DNA of 64,000 nucleotides from CAWEDP01 sp963807925. GTDB lineage: Bacteria; Acidobacteriota; Vicinamibacteria; Vicinamibacterales; CAVVIG01. The DNA is taken from positions 992,001 to 1,056,000 of the forward strand of contig CAWEDP010000002.1 in assembly GCA_963807925.1 (NCBI GenBank), in the 5' to 3' direction. The translations under genes and the position numbers were made by a program. Below, piece by piece: positions 25,818 to 40,920 of the stretch. Numbering within the stretch: position 1 is the first letter of the stretch; every line of letters starts with the position of its first letter. The notes under the pieces are model-generated. The model saw only the letters and a list, made by a program, of their open reading frames with translations. It ran no database searches and had not been told where the DNA came from.

Positions 25818-27305
25818 ATGACCGTGGCCGACCTGACGGCTGTTGACGACTGGACCCCGCGTCAGCGCGATCGCCGTATGGCGCTCGGCGAAGTGCTGGC
25901 GTCGCTGATGAAGACGCTCGACAGCCGCGGCGATCCGCTGCAGGTACGGTGCGCCTTCGAAGACGCGCTGCGCCGCGTGGTCCCGGTGCGGTCGGTTCAC
26001 CTTCGCGACGGGGCGGCGCGGTGGTCGGCGCGGCGCGTGGATGGGAGCGTCGGGCCGGAGTCGGTGTCGTTCGAGGTTCCGGCGGCCGACGGCGGATCGG
26101 CTGGCGTTCTCGAGGCGACCTTCGAACCTGGCAGCCGGCTCGGGGACTGGGAATTTCAACTGCTCGGGCTCGCCGCGCAGGTTGGCGCGCTGATCCTCGA
26201 AATCGAGCGCATCCGGGCACGGCAGGGCCGCCTTGCCGGGGCCGCGGCCCGGCCGCGGCGTGACGGTGCGGCGCCGCTCCTTGGCTCGACGCCGGCCATG
26301 CAAGCGCTCCGGGCGGCCATCGAGCGGGTGGCCGGCACCGATTTCACCGTGCTGCTCGAGGGCGAGAGCGGCGTCGGCAAGGAGCTGGTGGCGCGGCAGA
26401 TCCACGACCTGAGTCGCCGCAGCCACGGCCCCTTCGTCGCCGTCAACTGTGCGGCGCTCGTCGAGACGCTGCTCGAGGCCGAGCTGTTCGGGATCGAGGA
26501 ACGGACGGCGACCGGCGTGCGCGGCCGGCGCGGCAAGTTCGAGCATGCCGACGGCGGCACGCTGTTCCTCGACGAAGTGTCCGATCTGTCGTTGTCGGCA
26601 CAGGCGAAGCTGCTACGCGTCATCCAGGATCTCGCCGTGGAGCGGGTCGGTGGCAGCGGCACGCGTCGCGTCGACATCCGCATTGTCGCGGCGACCAATC
26701 GGAGCCTGCAGCCGCTCGTCCACAGCGGGCTGTTTCGCGCGGACCTGTACTATCGGCTGAGCGGTGTGGACATCAAGGTGCCGCCGCTGCGCGAGCGTCG
26801 CGCAGACATCCTCGAGCTCGCCAATTACTTTCTCGAGCGCCATCGCGCGACACGCGCCCTGCGCCTGACGCCGATGACCGCCAACGCGCTCACCGTGTAC
26901 GACTGGCCCGGCAACGTCCGCGAGCTCGAGCGGCTGATGGAGCGCGCCGTGGCGCTGGCGGGAACCGAGGCGCTGGAGCTCGACGATCTGCCGCCGACCA
27001 TCCGGGGCGACTATGCCGCCGCCGTCGTGCCGTCGCTCGTGCGCCAGGATACGCTGCGTGCGTGGGCCGGGCGGTACGCCTGTCTGGTGCTGGGCCGCGC
27101 CAACGGCAACAAGCGCGAGGCCTGTCGGATTCTGGACATCAGCTACCACACGCTTCAGTCGTATCTGCGCGAGGCCGCCGAGAACGGCGACGACACGGCC
27201 TGGCGCGCGGCCGCCCGTCCGGCGGGCTCGAATCCGCTCGTCGAACAGGCGGCCAACCCGATTGCGGACGAGCCGGTGAAGTGCGATGCCGCCATCGGCG
27301 TCTAG
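25818..27305 (+). CDS. NtrC-family AAA+ regulator without the GAFTGA motif
   Basis: The 495-residue protein begins with a GAF-like sensory domain (about 30-150), not a receiver. The AAA+ domain has Walker A GESGVGKE, ELFGIE, then ERTATGVRGRRGKFEHADGG, Walker B LFLDEVSD and the arginine finger region ATNRSLQPL. The loop that contacts sigma-54 (GAFTGA in active members, GSFTGA in the regulator at 3818-5209) reads ERTATG, so it may work without sigma-54. The C-terminus carries a helix-turn-helix (NKREACRILDISYHTLQSYL). The ATG at 25818 has GGCGGAGGAG upstream. It follows the pilin and PilZ genes and ends before a terminator. Confidence 0.85.
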   Translation: MTVADLTAVDDWTPRQRDRRMALGEVLASLMKTLDSRGDPLQVRCAFEDALRRVVPVRSVHLRDGAARWSARRVDGSVGPESVSFEVPAADGGSAGVLEATFEPGSRLGDWEFQLLGLAAQVGALILEIERIRARQGRLAGAAARPRRDGAAPLLGSTPAMQALRAAIERVAGTDFTVLLEGESGVGKELVARQIHDLSRRSHGPFVAVNCAALVETLLEAELFGIEERTATGVRGRRGKFEHADGGTLFLDEVSDLSLSAQAKLLRVIQDLAVERVGGSGTRRVDIRIVAATNRSLQPLVHSGLFRADLYYRLSGVDIKVPPLRERRADILELANYFLERHRATRALRLTPMTANALTVYDWPGNVRELERLMERAVALAGTEALELDDLPPTIRGDYAAAVVPSLVRQDTLRAWAGRYACLVLGRANGNKREACRILDISYHTLQSYLREAAENGDDTAWRAAARPAGSNPLVEQAANPIADEPVKCDAAIGV

Positions 27306-27312
27306 ACGCGGC

Positions 27313-27347
27313 CCGGGCGGCCGGTTTCAGCCGCCCGGCCGGTTTCT
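27313..27347 (+). terminator. Intrinsic terminator-like hairpin after the AAA+ regulator
   Basis: CCGGGCGGC (27313-27321) pairs with GCCGCCCGG (27330-27338) in a 9-bp stem with an 8-base loop, followed by GGTTTCTT. It starts 8 bases after the stop codon. Confidence 0.55.
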
Positions 27348-27379
27348 TGACCGGCTCGAGAGGCCATAGTACCGTTTGT

Positions 27380-27403
27380 GGCGGCTTCGCGGTCGAAGCC
27401 GCC
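27380..27403 (+). promoter_or_regulatory. Perfect hairpin just before the gcvT ATG
   Basis: GGCGGCTTCG (27380-27389) and CGAAGCCGCC (27394-27403) form a perfect 10-bp stem with a CGGT loop, ending four bases before ATG 27408. No ribosome-binding site lies between. If the message starts upstream, the hairpin would hinder ribosome binding. Confidence 0.4.
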
Positions 27404-27407
27404 GGTC

Positions 27408-28530
27408 ATGGATCAGGCCACCGCCGCCGCGCTCAAGAAAACCCCTCTTCATGCTCGTCACCGCGCCAGCAGGGCGCGGATGGTGTCGTTCGGCGGCTGG
27501 GAGATGCCGCTCGAGTACTCGGGAATCGTCGGCGAGCATCTCGCCGTGCGGACCTGCGCCGGACTCTTCGACGTGAGTCATATGGGCGAGCTGGAAGTGG
27601 CGGGCGCCGACGCGCTGGCGGGCCTCCAGATCGTCACCGCCAACGATCTGTCGCGCCTTCCCGTCGGCCGCGCGCAGGTACTCGGCGCTCCTGACCCATC
27701 GCGGCACTTTCGTCGACGACCTGATGGTGTATCGGCTGGGAATGCAGCACTTCCTGCTCGTGGTGAACGCGGCGAATGCCGCCAAGGACTACGCCTGGAT
27801 GGCCGGGCAGCTGACCGACGCCGGCGACGTCGTGCTCGTCGACGCCAGCTCGCGCTACGCGCTCCTCGCGCTTCAGGGACCCGCAGCCGTCGAGACGTTG
27901 CAGCCGCTCACCGGCGTCAGTCTGGCGGACCTTCCGCCTCGCGCGTTCGCACACGGCGAGATCGCCGGCGTCCGCGGAACGATCGCCCGCACGGGATACA
28001 CGGGTGAAGACGGCTTTGAGATATTCGTCCCGCCGCAGTCGGCCGACCGCGTGTGGCAGGCCGTTCTCTCGTCGGGGCAGCCGCTCGGCATCGCGCCGTG
28101 CGGCCTGGGCGCGCGGGATACGCTGCGACTGGAAGCCGCGCTCAGACTCTACGGCAGCGACATCGACGAGACGACGACGCCTCTGGAAGCCGGGCTTGGC
28201 TGGATGGTCGGCTGGGACAAGCCGGCGTTCAACGGCCGTGCGGAGCTGGTGGAGCAGAAGACGGCCGGTGTGGGACGCATGCTGGCGGGCATCGAGATGG
28301 TGGTCCCGGGCGTCGCCCGCGCGGGGCACGGTGTCTGGGTGGGCGACCGGAAGGTGGGAGCGGTCACCAGCGGCACGATCACGCCGTATCTGAAGAAGGC
28401 GATCGGCATGGCGTACCTGCCGGTTGATGACGCCGCTCCAGACACGCAGATCGACGTGGATATTCGCGGGCGCCGGTCGCGCGCCCGGGTGGTTTCGCTG
28501 CCGTTCTACAAGCGTGCGCCAAACCCGTAG
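27408..28530 (+). CDS. gcvT: Aminomethyltransferase GcvT (T protein), frameshifted in this sequence
   Basis: GcvT moves the methylene unit from lipoyl-bound aminomethyl to tetrahydrofolate in glycine cleavage. Up to base 27677 the frame reads SFGGWEMPLEYSGIVGEH, DVSHMGE and LPVGRAQ. From 27679 the next frame continues with YSALLTHRGTFVDDLMVYRL, GYTGEDGFEI and LEAGLGWMVGWDKP to the stop. One extra G at 27677/27678 (CAG-G-TAC) breaks the gene. Without it the product would have 373 residues, the usual size. It is either a sequencing or assembly error or a recent mutation. A GTG at 27378 in the same frame is an alternative start. gcvH and gcvP follow. Confidence 0.88.
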
Positions 28531-28632
28531 TGTCTCCCCCGGCCGGATCCAACGGCTGCCGGTCCCGAGTCGCAGAGCGACTGGAGCGGTGTCAGCCGGG
28601 CGGGCGGTCTCACCCGACGAGGAACGGAACCG

Positions 28633-29008
28633 ATGGCCTATCCGACGACGTTCAAGTACACGAAGGATCACGAATGGGTGGAAATTTCCGGGGGCAGGGG
28701 CCGCGTGGGCATCACCGACCACGCGCAGAAGGAACTGGGAGACGTCGTGTACATCGAGCTCCCCGAAGTCGGCACGAGTCTGAAACAGGGCGACTCCTTC
28801 GGGACGATCGAATCGGTGAAGGCGGTGTCGGAGCTCTACGCGCCGATGTCCGGCAAGGTCGTTGAGGTCAATGCGTCGCTGAAAGAGAGGCCCGAGGCCG
28901 TCAACGTCAATCCCCACGGCAGCTGGATGATCGCGCTCGAGCTGGCGAGTCCCGGCGAGGGCGATGCCCTGCTCGACGCCGCGCAGTACCGAAGGCCTCG
29001 TCAAGTAG
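28633..29008 (+). CDS. gcvH: Glycine cleavage H protein GcvH, frameshifted near its end
   Basis: GcvH carries the lipoyl arm between the P, T and L proteins. The body is complete: KYTKDHEWVEI, GITDHAQKELGDVVYIELP, and the lipoylated Lys in IESVKAVSELYAP. As read, the frame runs past the normal end and 245 bases into gcvP, to 29253. Removing one C of the CC at 28989-28990 gives the usual ending AQYEGLVK and TAG at 29006-29008, 10 bases before gcvP, and 124 residues in all. I place the end at that restored stop. The gene follows gcvT by about 100 bases. Confidence 0.88.
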
Positions 29009-29018
29009 ACGAGGTGCG

Positions 29019-31937
<2,919 letters not shown>

Positions 31938-32014
31938 GTCCCGCGCACGAAGGTGCGACGCTCGCGCGGCAGCCCGAGCCCGGCGACCGAGGCTTTGGCC
32001 CCTGGGCAGTCGGC

Positions 32015-32908
32015 TCAGGGCGCGTGCGGGGCCGTCAGCCGCTGCGCGCTCGTGCGAAACGCCTGGAGCAGCTGACGCGTGATCGGGCCGGGCCTGCCGG
32101 TGCCGATCGGGTGGTCGTCCACCCTCACGATCGGCACGAGCTCGCGGGTGGTGCTTGTGAGGAACGCTTCGTCGGCGCCAAACAGATCCGCATCGGTCAG
32201 CACCGCTTCACGGACCGGAACGTGCTCTTCGGCGCCCACGTCGAACAGGAACTCCCGGGTGATGCCGGGCAGCAGCCCCGACTCGAGCGGTGGCGTCAGG
32301 GCGGCGCCGTCCACGACGACGAAGAGGTTCGAGGTGGTGCATTCGGCGAGCTCGCCCCGGTAGTTGCGCATCACCGCCTCGAACACGCCTCGCTTGACGG
32401 CTTCCTGCGCCGCAAGCGCGACGTTCAGCAGGTTGTTCGACTTGATCAACGGGTTCACGGTTCCGGGATGATTGCGCACGGTGGAGGCCATCATTGCGGA
32501 CACGCCGTGCTCGTACGCCTCCGGCGGCGGATCGATCTGCGGCTTGACGATGACGACGAACGACGGCTCCGGGCAGACGGCGGGATCATAGGAGAGATCG
32601 CCGACGCCTCGCGTGACGAGCAGTCGGATGTAGGCTTCGCGCTGGCGGCCGCCGTCGAGCCCCGCCGCCCGCATCGTGTCGCGAAATCGCTGAAGAAGGT
32701 CGGCGTCCGCGAGCGGGATCGGCAGCGACAGCATGCCGGCCGATCGACGGAGGCGGCGCATGTGGCGGTCGAAGAGGAAGGGCACGCCGTTGTAGGTGCG
32801 AAGCGTTTCGTACACGCCCTCACCGTAGAGAAACCCGTGGTCGAACACCGAGACGACGGCGCGGCCGCCATCGGTAATCCGGCCGTTGACGTTGACGGTT
32901 GCTGCCAT
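32015..32908 (-). CDS. Class IV (fold IV) PLP aminotransferase
   Basis: The 297-residue protein belongs to the family of branched-chain aminotransferase, D-amino-acid aminotransferase and aminodeoxychorismate lyase. It has VNGRITDGGRAVVSVFDHGFLYGEGVYETLRT at the N-terminus, PLIKSNNLLNVALA (PLP Lys) and ECTTSNLFVVVDG, with a family-typical end. It is about the length of either BCAT or PabC; the exact substrate cannot be told. ATG 32908 is chosen because the family begins there; the 28 codons upstream are not conserved. It is convergent with gcvP and divergent from nnrD/E. Confidence 0.85.
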   Translation of the reverse strand: MAATVNVNGRITDGGRAVVSVFDHGFLYGEGVYETLRTYNGVPFLFDRHMRRLRRSAGMLSLPIPLADADLLQRFRDTMRAAGLDGGRQREAYIRLLVTRGVGDLSYDPAVCPEPSFVVIVKPQIDPPPEAYEHGVSAMMASTVRNHPGTVNPLIKSNNLLNVALAAQEAVKRGVFEAVMRNYRGELAECTTSNLFVVVDGAALTPPLESGLLPGITREFLFDVGAEEHVPVREAVLTDADLFGADEAFLTSTTRELVPIVRVDDHPIGTGRPGPITRQLLQAFRTSAQRLTAPHAP

Positions 32909-33012
32909 CGCGACGCGAGTGTACCACAGAGGTCGGCGTCCGCTCGCCGGCGGCGCCGGATGGCGGGCGCGGGCCGTGATTTTGACGTGCACTCGTAATA
33001 TTCTTTCATCCG

Positions 33013-34596
33013 ATGCGAGTCCTCAACGCGGCGCAGATGCGCGAGGCCGACCGGCGCGCGATCGAAGAGATCGGCATTCCGTCGCTGGTGCTGATGGAGA
33101 ATGCCGGCCGTCAGGTCGTCGCGGCGGTCGAGGCGATGTACGCCGACCTGAGCGAGCGCCGCGTGGCCGTCCTGTGCGGGCGCGGCAACAACGGCGGCGA
33201 CGGATTCGTGGTGGCGCGCACGCTCCTCCAGCGGGGCGTCGACGTGGCCGTGTTTCTGCTCGGCCGCGTGGCGGAAGTGCGCGGCGACGCCCGTGTGAAC
33301 CTCGAGATCCTGGGGCGCCTCGGGCTGACCGTGGCCGAGGTCGCGGACAGCCAGGCCTGGGAGCTGCACTTCTCCGAGTTCAGCGCGTGTACGCTGGCCA
33401 TCGACGCCATTTTCGGCACCGGCCTGAACGCCCCGGTGGCCGGCCTGATCCAGAGCGTCATCGCCGACGTGAACGCGTCGGGCATTCCGGTCGTCTCGGT
33501 CGATCTGCCGTCCGGCTTGTCGGCCGATACGTCGGAGCCGATCGGCGACTCGATCGAGGCGCGGCTCACCGTGACGGTGGCGGCGCCGAAGCTCCCGCTC
33601 GTGCTGCCCCCGGCCGAGACGCGCGCCGGCGACATCGTCATCGCCGACATCGGCCTGCCGGCGTCGGTCATCGAGGCCGTCGGCGGGCCCCGCGTCGAGC
33701 TGCTGACGCGCGCATCGATGCGCGAGCTGATTGCGCCGCGAACCCCCGACAGCCACAAAGGCGACTACGGACGCGTGCTCGTCGTGGCCGGCTCGCGCGG
33801 AAAGACCGGCGCGGCGCATCTGGCGGGCGTCGCCGCGCTGCGGTCGGGCGCCGGCCTCGTGACCGTCGCCACGCCCGCCGGGTGCCAGCCGGTCGTCGCG
33901 TCGATGGCGCCCGAGTACATGACCGTCGCGCTCGAAGAGAGCGATGAGGGTCTCGATCCCGACGCGGTGGAGCAGGTGCTGGAGCTCGCCCGCGACGTGC
34001 TCGCGATCGGGCCGGGTCTCGGACAGGCGCCGGCCACGCGCGAGTTCATCACCCGGCTGGTCGATCGCGCCACGATGCCGCTGGTCGTCGACGCGGACGG
34101 ACTGAACGCGTTCCGCGGCGACCCGGATCGGCTGGCCGGCCGCGAGGGCCGCGACGTCATCATCACGCCGCATCCCGGCGAGATGGGGCGCCTCGTCGGC
34201 ATGTCCACCGACGAAGTGCAGTCGAGCCGGCTCGAAATCGCGCGCAACTTCGCAGTCGCGCATCACGTGTTCGTCGTGCTCAAGGGCCATCGAACCCTCA
34301 TCGCGACGCCGGACGACAAGGTGTTCATCAACCCGACCGGCAATCCCGGCATGGCGACCGGCGGAACCGGCGATGTGCTCACCGGCATGATTGCCGCGTG
34401 GCTGGCGCAGCTGCTCGACGCGGAAGCCGCGTGCAAGCTGGCCGTCTATCTGCACGGCATGGCGGGCGACCTCGCGGAAGCCGACGAGGGGGAGGTCGCC
34501 ATGACGGCCATGGAGGTGGTCGGTCACCTCGGCGACGCCGTGCTGGAGCTGACCGCGCGCCGCAAGGTCGTCGATCGCAACCAGGGCTCAGCGTGA
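33013..34596 (+). CDS. nnr: Bifunctional NAD(P)H-hydrate epimerase / ADP-dependent dehydratase
   Basis: The protein repairs hydrated NADH and NADPH. It has 527 residues and both domains. The N-terminal YjeF_N epimerase (1-215) has ENAGRQV, CGRGNNGGDGFVVAR and AIDAIFGTG. The C-terminal YjeF_C dehydratase (230-510) has HKGDYGRVLVVAGS, AIGPGLG, DADGLNAF, ITPHPGEMGRL, VVLKGHRTLI and NPGMATGGTGDVLTG. It is followed by tsaE after 1 base, a common pairing with tsaE in bacteria. Confidence 0.95.
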   Translation: MRVLNAAQMREADRRAIEEIGIPSLVLMENAGRQVVAAVEAMYADLSERRVAVLCGRGNNGGDGFVVARTLLQRGVDVAVFLLGRVAEVRGDARVNLEILGRLGLTVAEVADSQAWELHFSEFSACTLAIDAIFGTGLNAPVAGLIQSVIADVNASGIPVVSVDLPSGLSADTSEPIGDSIEARLTVTVAAPKLPLVLPPAETRAGDIVIADIGLPASVIEAVGGPRVELLTRASMRELIAPRTPDSHKGDYGRVLVVAGSRGKTGAAHLAGVAALRSGAGLVTVATPAGCQPVVASMAPEYMTVALEESDEGLDPDAVEQVLELARDVLAIGPGLGQAPATREFITRLVDRATMPLVVDADGLNAFRGDPDRLAGREGRDVIITPHPGEMGRLVGMSTDEVQSSRLEIARNFAVAHHVFVVLKGHRTLIATPDDKVFINPTGNPGMATGGTGDVLTGMIAAWLAQLLDAEAACKLAVYLHGMAGDLAEADEGEVAMTAMEVVGHLGDAVLELTARRKVVDRNQGSA

Positions 34597-34597
34597 C

Positions 34598-35011
34598 GTG
34601 GTGAAGCGCGTCATGACCCGCTCGGAGTCGGAAACGACGGCCGCCGGGCGCGCGCTCGCCTCGACGCTGTCGTCGGGCGATGTCGTCCTGCTGTACGGCG
34701 ATCTCGGCGCGGGGAAGACCGCCTTCGTGCGCGGCCTCGCCGACGGCCTCGGGATATCCCCGGACGAGGTGAACAGCCCGACCTTCACGCTGGTGCAGGA
34801 GTACCGGGGCGGGCGGCTCCCGCTCGTCCACGTCGACCTGTACCGCTTGAGCGATCCGCGTGAAATCGACGACCTGGGGCTGGACGAGGTGGCCGCGGGC
34901 GGCGTGCTGTCAATCGAGTGGGCGGAGAAATATCGGTCGCCGCCGCCTCACGTGATTCGCGTGACCATCGAGCACGGGGAGGGCGACGAACGGACGCTCA
35001 CAATCTCCTGA
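34598..35011 (+). CDS. tsaE: tRNA t6A37 biosynthesis ATPase TsaE
   Basis: TsaE is the ATPase that works with TsaB and TsaD to make threonylcarbamoyl-adenosine in tRNA. The 137-residue frame has the P-loop YGDLGAGKT, then VNSPTFTLVQEYRGG, HVDLYRL and IEWAEKY, all typical. GTG 34598 is used; ATG 34613 is a possible shorter start. It is coupled to nnr (stop at 34596). The stop is 12 bases from the convergent guaB stop. Confidence 0.93.
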   Translation: MVKRVMTRSESETTAAGRALASTLSSGDVVLLYGDLGAGKTAFVRGLADGLGISPDEVNSPTFTLVQEYRGGRLPLVHVDLYRLSDPREIDDLGLDEVAAGGVLSIEWAEKYRSPPPHVIRVTIEHGEGDERTLTIS

Positions 35012-35022
35012 CGGTTGACGGT

Positions 35023-36558
35023 TCACTCCGACCGATAGTTCGGCGCTTCCTTCGTGATCGCGACATCGTGGACGTGGCTTTCGCGCACGCCGGCGGGCGT
35101 GATGCGGATCAGCCTGGCTTCGCGCTGCAGCGCCGGGATGTTCCGCGCGCCGCAGTAGCCCATCCCGGCCCGCAGGCCGCCGACCAGCTGGTAGATGAGC
35201 GCCGCCACGCTGCCCTTGTGGGCGACGCGCCCTTCGATGCCCTCGGGGACGAGCTTGTCGCTGCCGCCCGGCGCCTCGAGGTCGAATTCGTCCTGGAAGT
35301 ACCGATCCTTGCTGCCGCGGCGCATGGCGCCGATCGATCCCATGCCGCGGTACTCCTTGTAGCTGCGCCCCTGGTAGAGGATCAGCTCGCCCGGGCTTTC
35401 ATCGGTGCCGGCAAACAGGTTGCCGATCATCGTCGTGCTCGCGCCGACGGCGATCGCCTTGGTGACGTCGCCGGAGAATCGGATGCCGCCGTCCGCGATC
35501 ACGGGGATTCCGTGCGGCGCGGCGGCGCGCGCGCACTCGGTCACCGCCGTGACCATCGGCACGCCGATCCCGGCGATCACGCGCGTGGTGCAGATCGAGC
35601 CGGCGCCGATGCCGACCTTGACGGCGTCGACGCCCAGCCGGATCAGCGCCTCGGTCGCCTCGGCCGTCGCCACGTTCCCCGCGACCAGATCGACTTCGGG
35701 AAACCGCCGACGGAGCACCTGCACCATGTCGAGAACGCCCTGCGCATGGCCGTGCGCCGTGTCGACGACAAGGACGTCGACATTGGCGGCCACGAGCGCT
35801 TCGGCGCGGTCGAGCGTGTCGCGGGCGATGCCGACCGCCGCCCCGCAGCGCAGGCGGCCGAGAGGGTCCTTCGACGCCAGCGGATACTTGACCGCCTTCT
35901 GGATGTCCTTGACGGTGATGAGCCCCTTGAGACGGAAGTCGTGGTCCACGACGAGGAGCTTCTCGACCTTGTGCTCGTGCAGGATGCGGCGCGCCGCGTC
36001 GAGTGTCGTACCGACCGGCACCGTGATGAGGTGCTCGCGCGTCATGACCTCCGAGATCGGACGGCTGACGTTGGTCTCGAACCGGAGATCGCGGTTGGTG
36101 AGGATGCCGACGAGCCGCCCTTCCTTGCTGCCGTCCTCGGTGATCGGCACGCCGGAGATCCGGTACTTCTTCATGAGGTCGAGCGCTTCGTGAATGCGAT
36201 TGAGCGGCGACAGCGTGATCGGATCGACGATCATCCCGCTCTCGGACCGCTTCACGCGATCGACTTCCGATGCCTGCTCGGCCACCGACAGGTTCTTGTG
36301 GATGACGCCCAGGCCGCCGTGCTGCGCCATCGCGATCGCCAGCCGCGATTCGGTGACCGTATCCATGGCGGCGCTGACCAGCGGCACGTTCAGCGGGATG
36401 TTGCGGGTCAGCCGCGTCGTGACGTCGGCCTGTGTCGGCACGACGTCGGAATGGCGGGGCACCAGCAGAACGTCGTCGAAGGTGAGCGCGGTCGCGAGCC
36501 CGGCCTCGCGGATGCCCTCGGCGGAGAGGAGGGTGGAAGCTGCGGATTTCAGTTCCAT
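35023..36558 (-). CDS. guaB: Inosine-5'-monophosphate dehydrogenase
   Basis: The enzyme oxidises IMP to XMP for GMP synthesis. It has 511 residues: TFDDVLLVPRHSDV, two CBS domains in the middle (about 110-225), PVIADGGIRFSGD and the catalytic loop GIGAGSICTTRV with Cys. ATG 36558 follows AGGAGTGCC closely. The gene lies 22 bases after secA on the same strand and could be cotranscribed with it. Confidence 0.97.
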   Translation of the reverse strand: MELKSAASTLLSAEGIREAGLATALTFDDVLLVPRHSDVVPTQADVTTRLTRNIPLNVPLVSAAMDTVTESRLAIAMAQHGGLGVIHKNLSVAEQASEVDRVKRSESGMIVDPITLSPLNRIHEALDLMKKYRISGVPITEDGSKEGRLVGILTNRDLRFETNVSRPISEVMTREHLITVPVGTTLDAARRILHEHKVEKLLVVDHDFRLKGLITVKDIQKAVKYPLASKDPLGRLRCGAAVGIARDTLDRAEALVAANVDVLVVDTAHGHAQGVLDMVQVLRRRFPEVDLVAGNVATAEATEALIRLGVDAVKVGIGAGSICTTRVIAGIGVPMVTAVTECARAAAPHGIPVIADGGIRFSGDVTKAIAVGASTTMIGNLFAGTDESPGELILYQGRSYKEYRGMGSIGAMRRGSKDRYFQDEFDLEAPGGSDKLVPEGIEGRVAHKGSVAALIYQLVGGLRAGMGYCGARNIPALQREARLIRITPAGVRESHVHDVAITKEAPNYRSE

Positions 36559-36580
36559 GGCACTCCTACACGGCCGACCG

Positions 36581-39551
<2,971 letters not shown>

Positions 39552-39565
<14 letters not shown>

Positions 39566-40643
39566 CTGCGGCGTGAACGAGACCGGGGAATTCCAACGAT
39601 TGTAGCACGTGGAGTCGATGCGGCCCGGCCGCCAGGGCGGCACGACGCGGTGCGAGCGGCAGGGCGCACCTCGCCCGGATCCGGATCGCCAGGGGCCCCG
39701 GAGCCGGACCTGAGCGTACCGGGGGCTGCGCGGTCGAGGGCTGCGTGAGCAGTTGCAACGGGTTGATCAGGCGGCCGTTGGCGAGGATCTCGTAATGCAG
39801 GTGGGATCCGGTTGCGCGGCCGGTCGCTCCGACGTAGCCGATCACCTGGCCGCGGCGGACCGTGTCGCCGGCGTGAACCGCAAAGGCGCTGAGGTGACCG
39901 TATCGCGTCGCCAGACCGAAGCCGTGCTGCAGCACGATCAGGTTGCCGTAGTCGCCCACGTAGCCGGCCGACTCCACGCGCGCGTCAGCGGTGGCGTACA
40001 CCGGCTGACCCTTCTCGGTCGAGATGTCGATGCCCTGGTGGAAGCCCTCTTCGCCGGTGAACGGATCGCTGCGTTCGCCGAAAGAGCCCGTCAGCCAGCC
40101 GTGTGCCGGCCACAGCGAGGGCGTCGCGTTGGCCAGCGCCTCGCGGCGCTCGACGTCCTTCCGGACGTTTCGGAGCCGGCTTTCGAGACCGCCCAGCAGA
40201 TCCCGCAGCACGCCGAAGGTGTCTTCCGGCGAAGTCAGCGCCGTGGAGAAGACGCTGGCCGCGACGGCAGTGCTGGCCGTCGTCCCGCCGACGGCTCTCG
40301 CTTTCACCACAGTCGGCAGCTTCTGCATCGCCCGCAGCTTGTCGGGGTCGAGCGTGGCGCGCGCGCCGAGATCGTTGATGACCCCCTCGAGCGACTGGAT
40401 CTGGGCCGTCAGCGCGCCGGTCGCCGCGCGGTAACTGCCGTTCTCCTCGCGCAGCATCGCGTTGGCGGCCCGCACCTCACCGATTTCGGCGCCGGCGCTC
40501 CACTTTGCGCCGAGACCTATCAGGATGGGCAGCCCGACGGCCATGCCGGTCATCGCGAGCGCCAGGCGCAGATTGATCGTGAGGCGCCGAACCACGCCGC
40601 TCGAACAATCCGCTATCAATACCGTGTAACGTTTGCCGCGCAT
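39552..40643 (-). CDS. Membrane-anchored M23 (LytM) peptidase family protein
   Basis: The 363-residue protein has MRGKRYTVLIADCSSGVVRRLTINLR, a single transmembrane helix (about 30-50), a coiled-coil-like middle and a C-terminal LytM domain. Zinc ligands are seen in FHQGIDIS (His, Asp) and HLHYEI (His-x-His). Such proteins cut peptidoglycan cross-links or act as regulators of cell-wall enzymes. A tail of about 55 residues, rich in Pro, Ala and Arg, follows the NPLQLL where the domain normally ends and runs over the secA start. ATG 40643 is chosen because the family begins MRGKRY. Confidence 0.82.
39599..39604 (-). promoter_or_regulatory. Possible -10 element for secA
   Basis: The minus strand reads TACAAT here, 34 bases before the SecA ATG, inside the end of the upstream peptidase gene. 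No good -35 hexamer is seen. Confidence 0.3.
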
Positions 40644-40920
40644 GATCTCCGAGATAAACCGGTCCGGGACACCGACCGGTGACCGTCGTGTGCACCCAGC
40701 GGACGAGGTTGAGGATGCGACGCGAGAACGATCGCGCCGCCAGCGCCGGAAAGTTACCACACAGCACCGGGCGCGACAAACATGAAAACTGACAACGGCA
40801 AATGTCCGGCGAAAGTGCCTGCCGCAGACCCCGGGCTCTGCCTGCACACCGGACTCGGACGGGTATCGAAGATCGCAGTCGCGGCAGGTCGGATTTCGGG
40901 CGCCAGGAGGCGCGCTGGCG

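Noticed and set aside
28531..28632. Possible glycine riboswitch between gcvT and gcvH
   Set aside because: The conserved aptamer core of glycine riboswitches was not found, and such elements lie before the operon, not within it.
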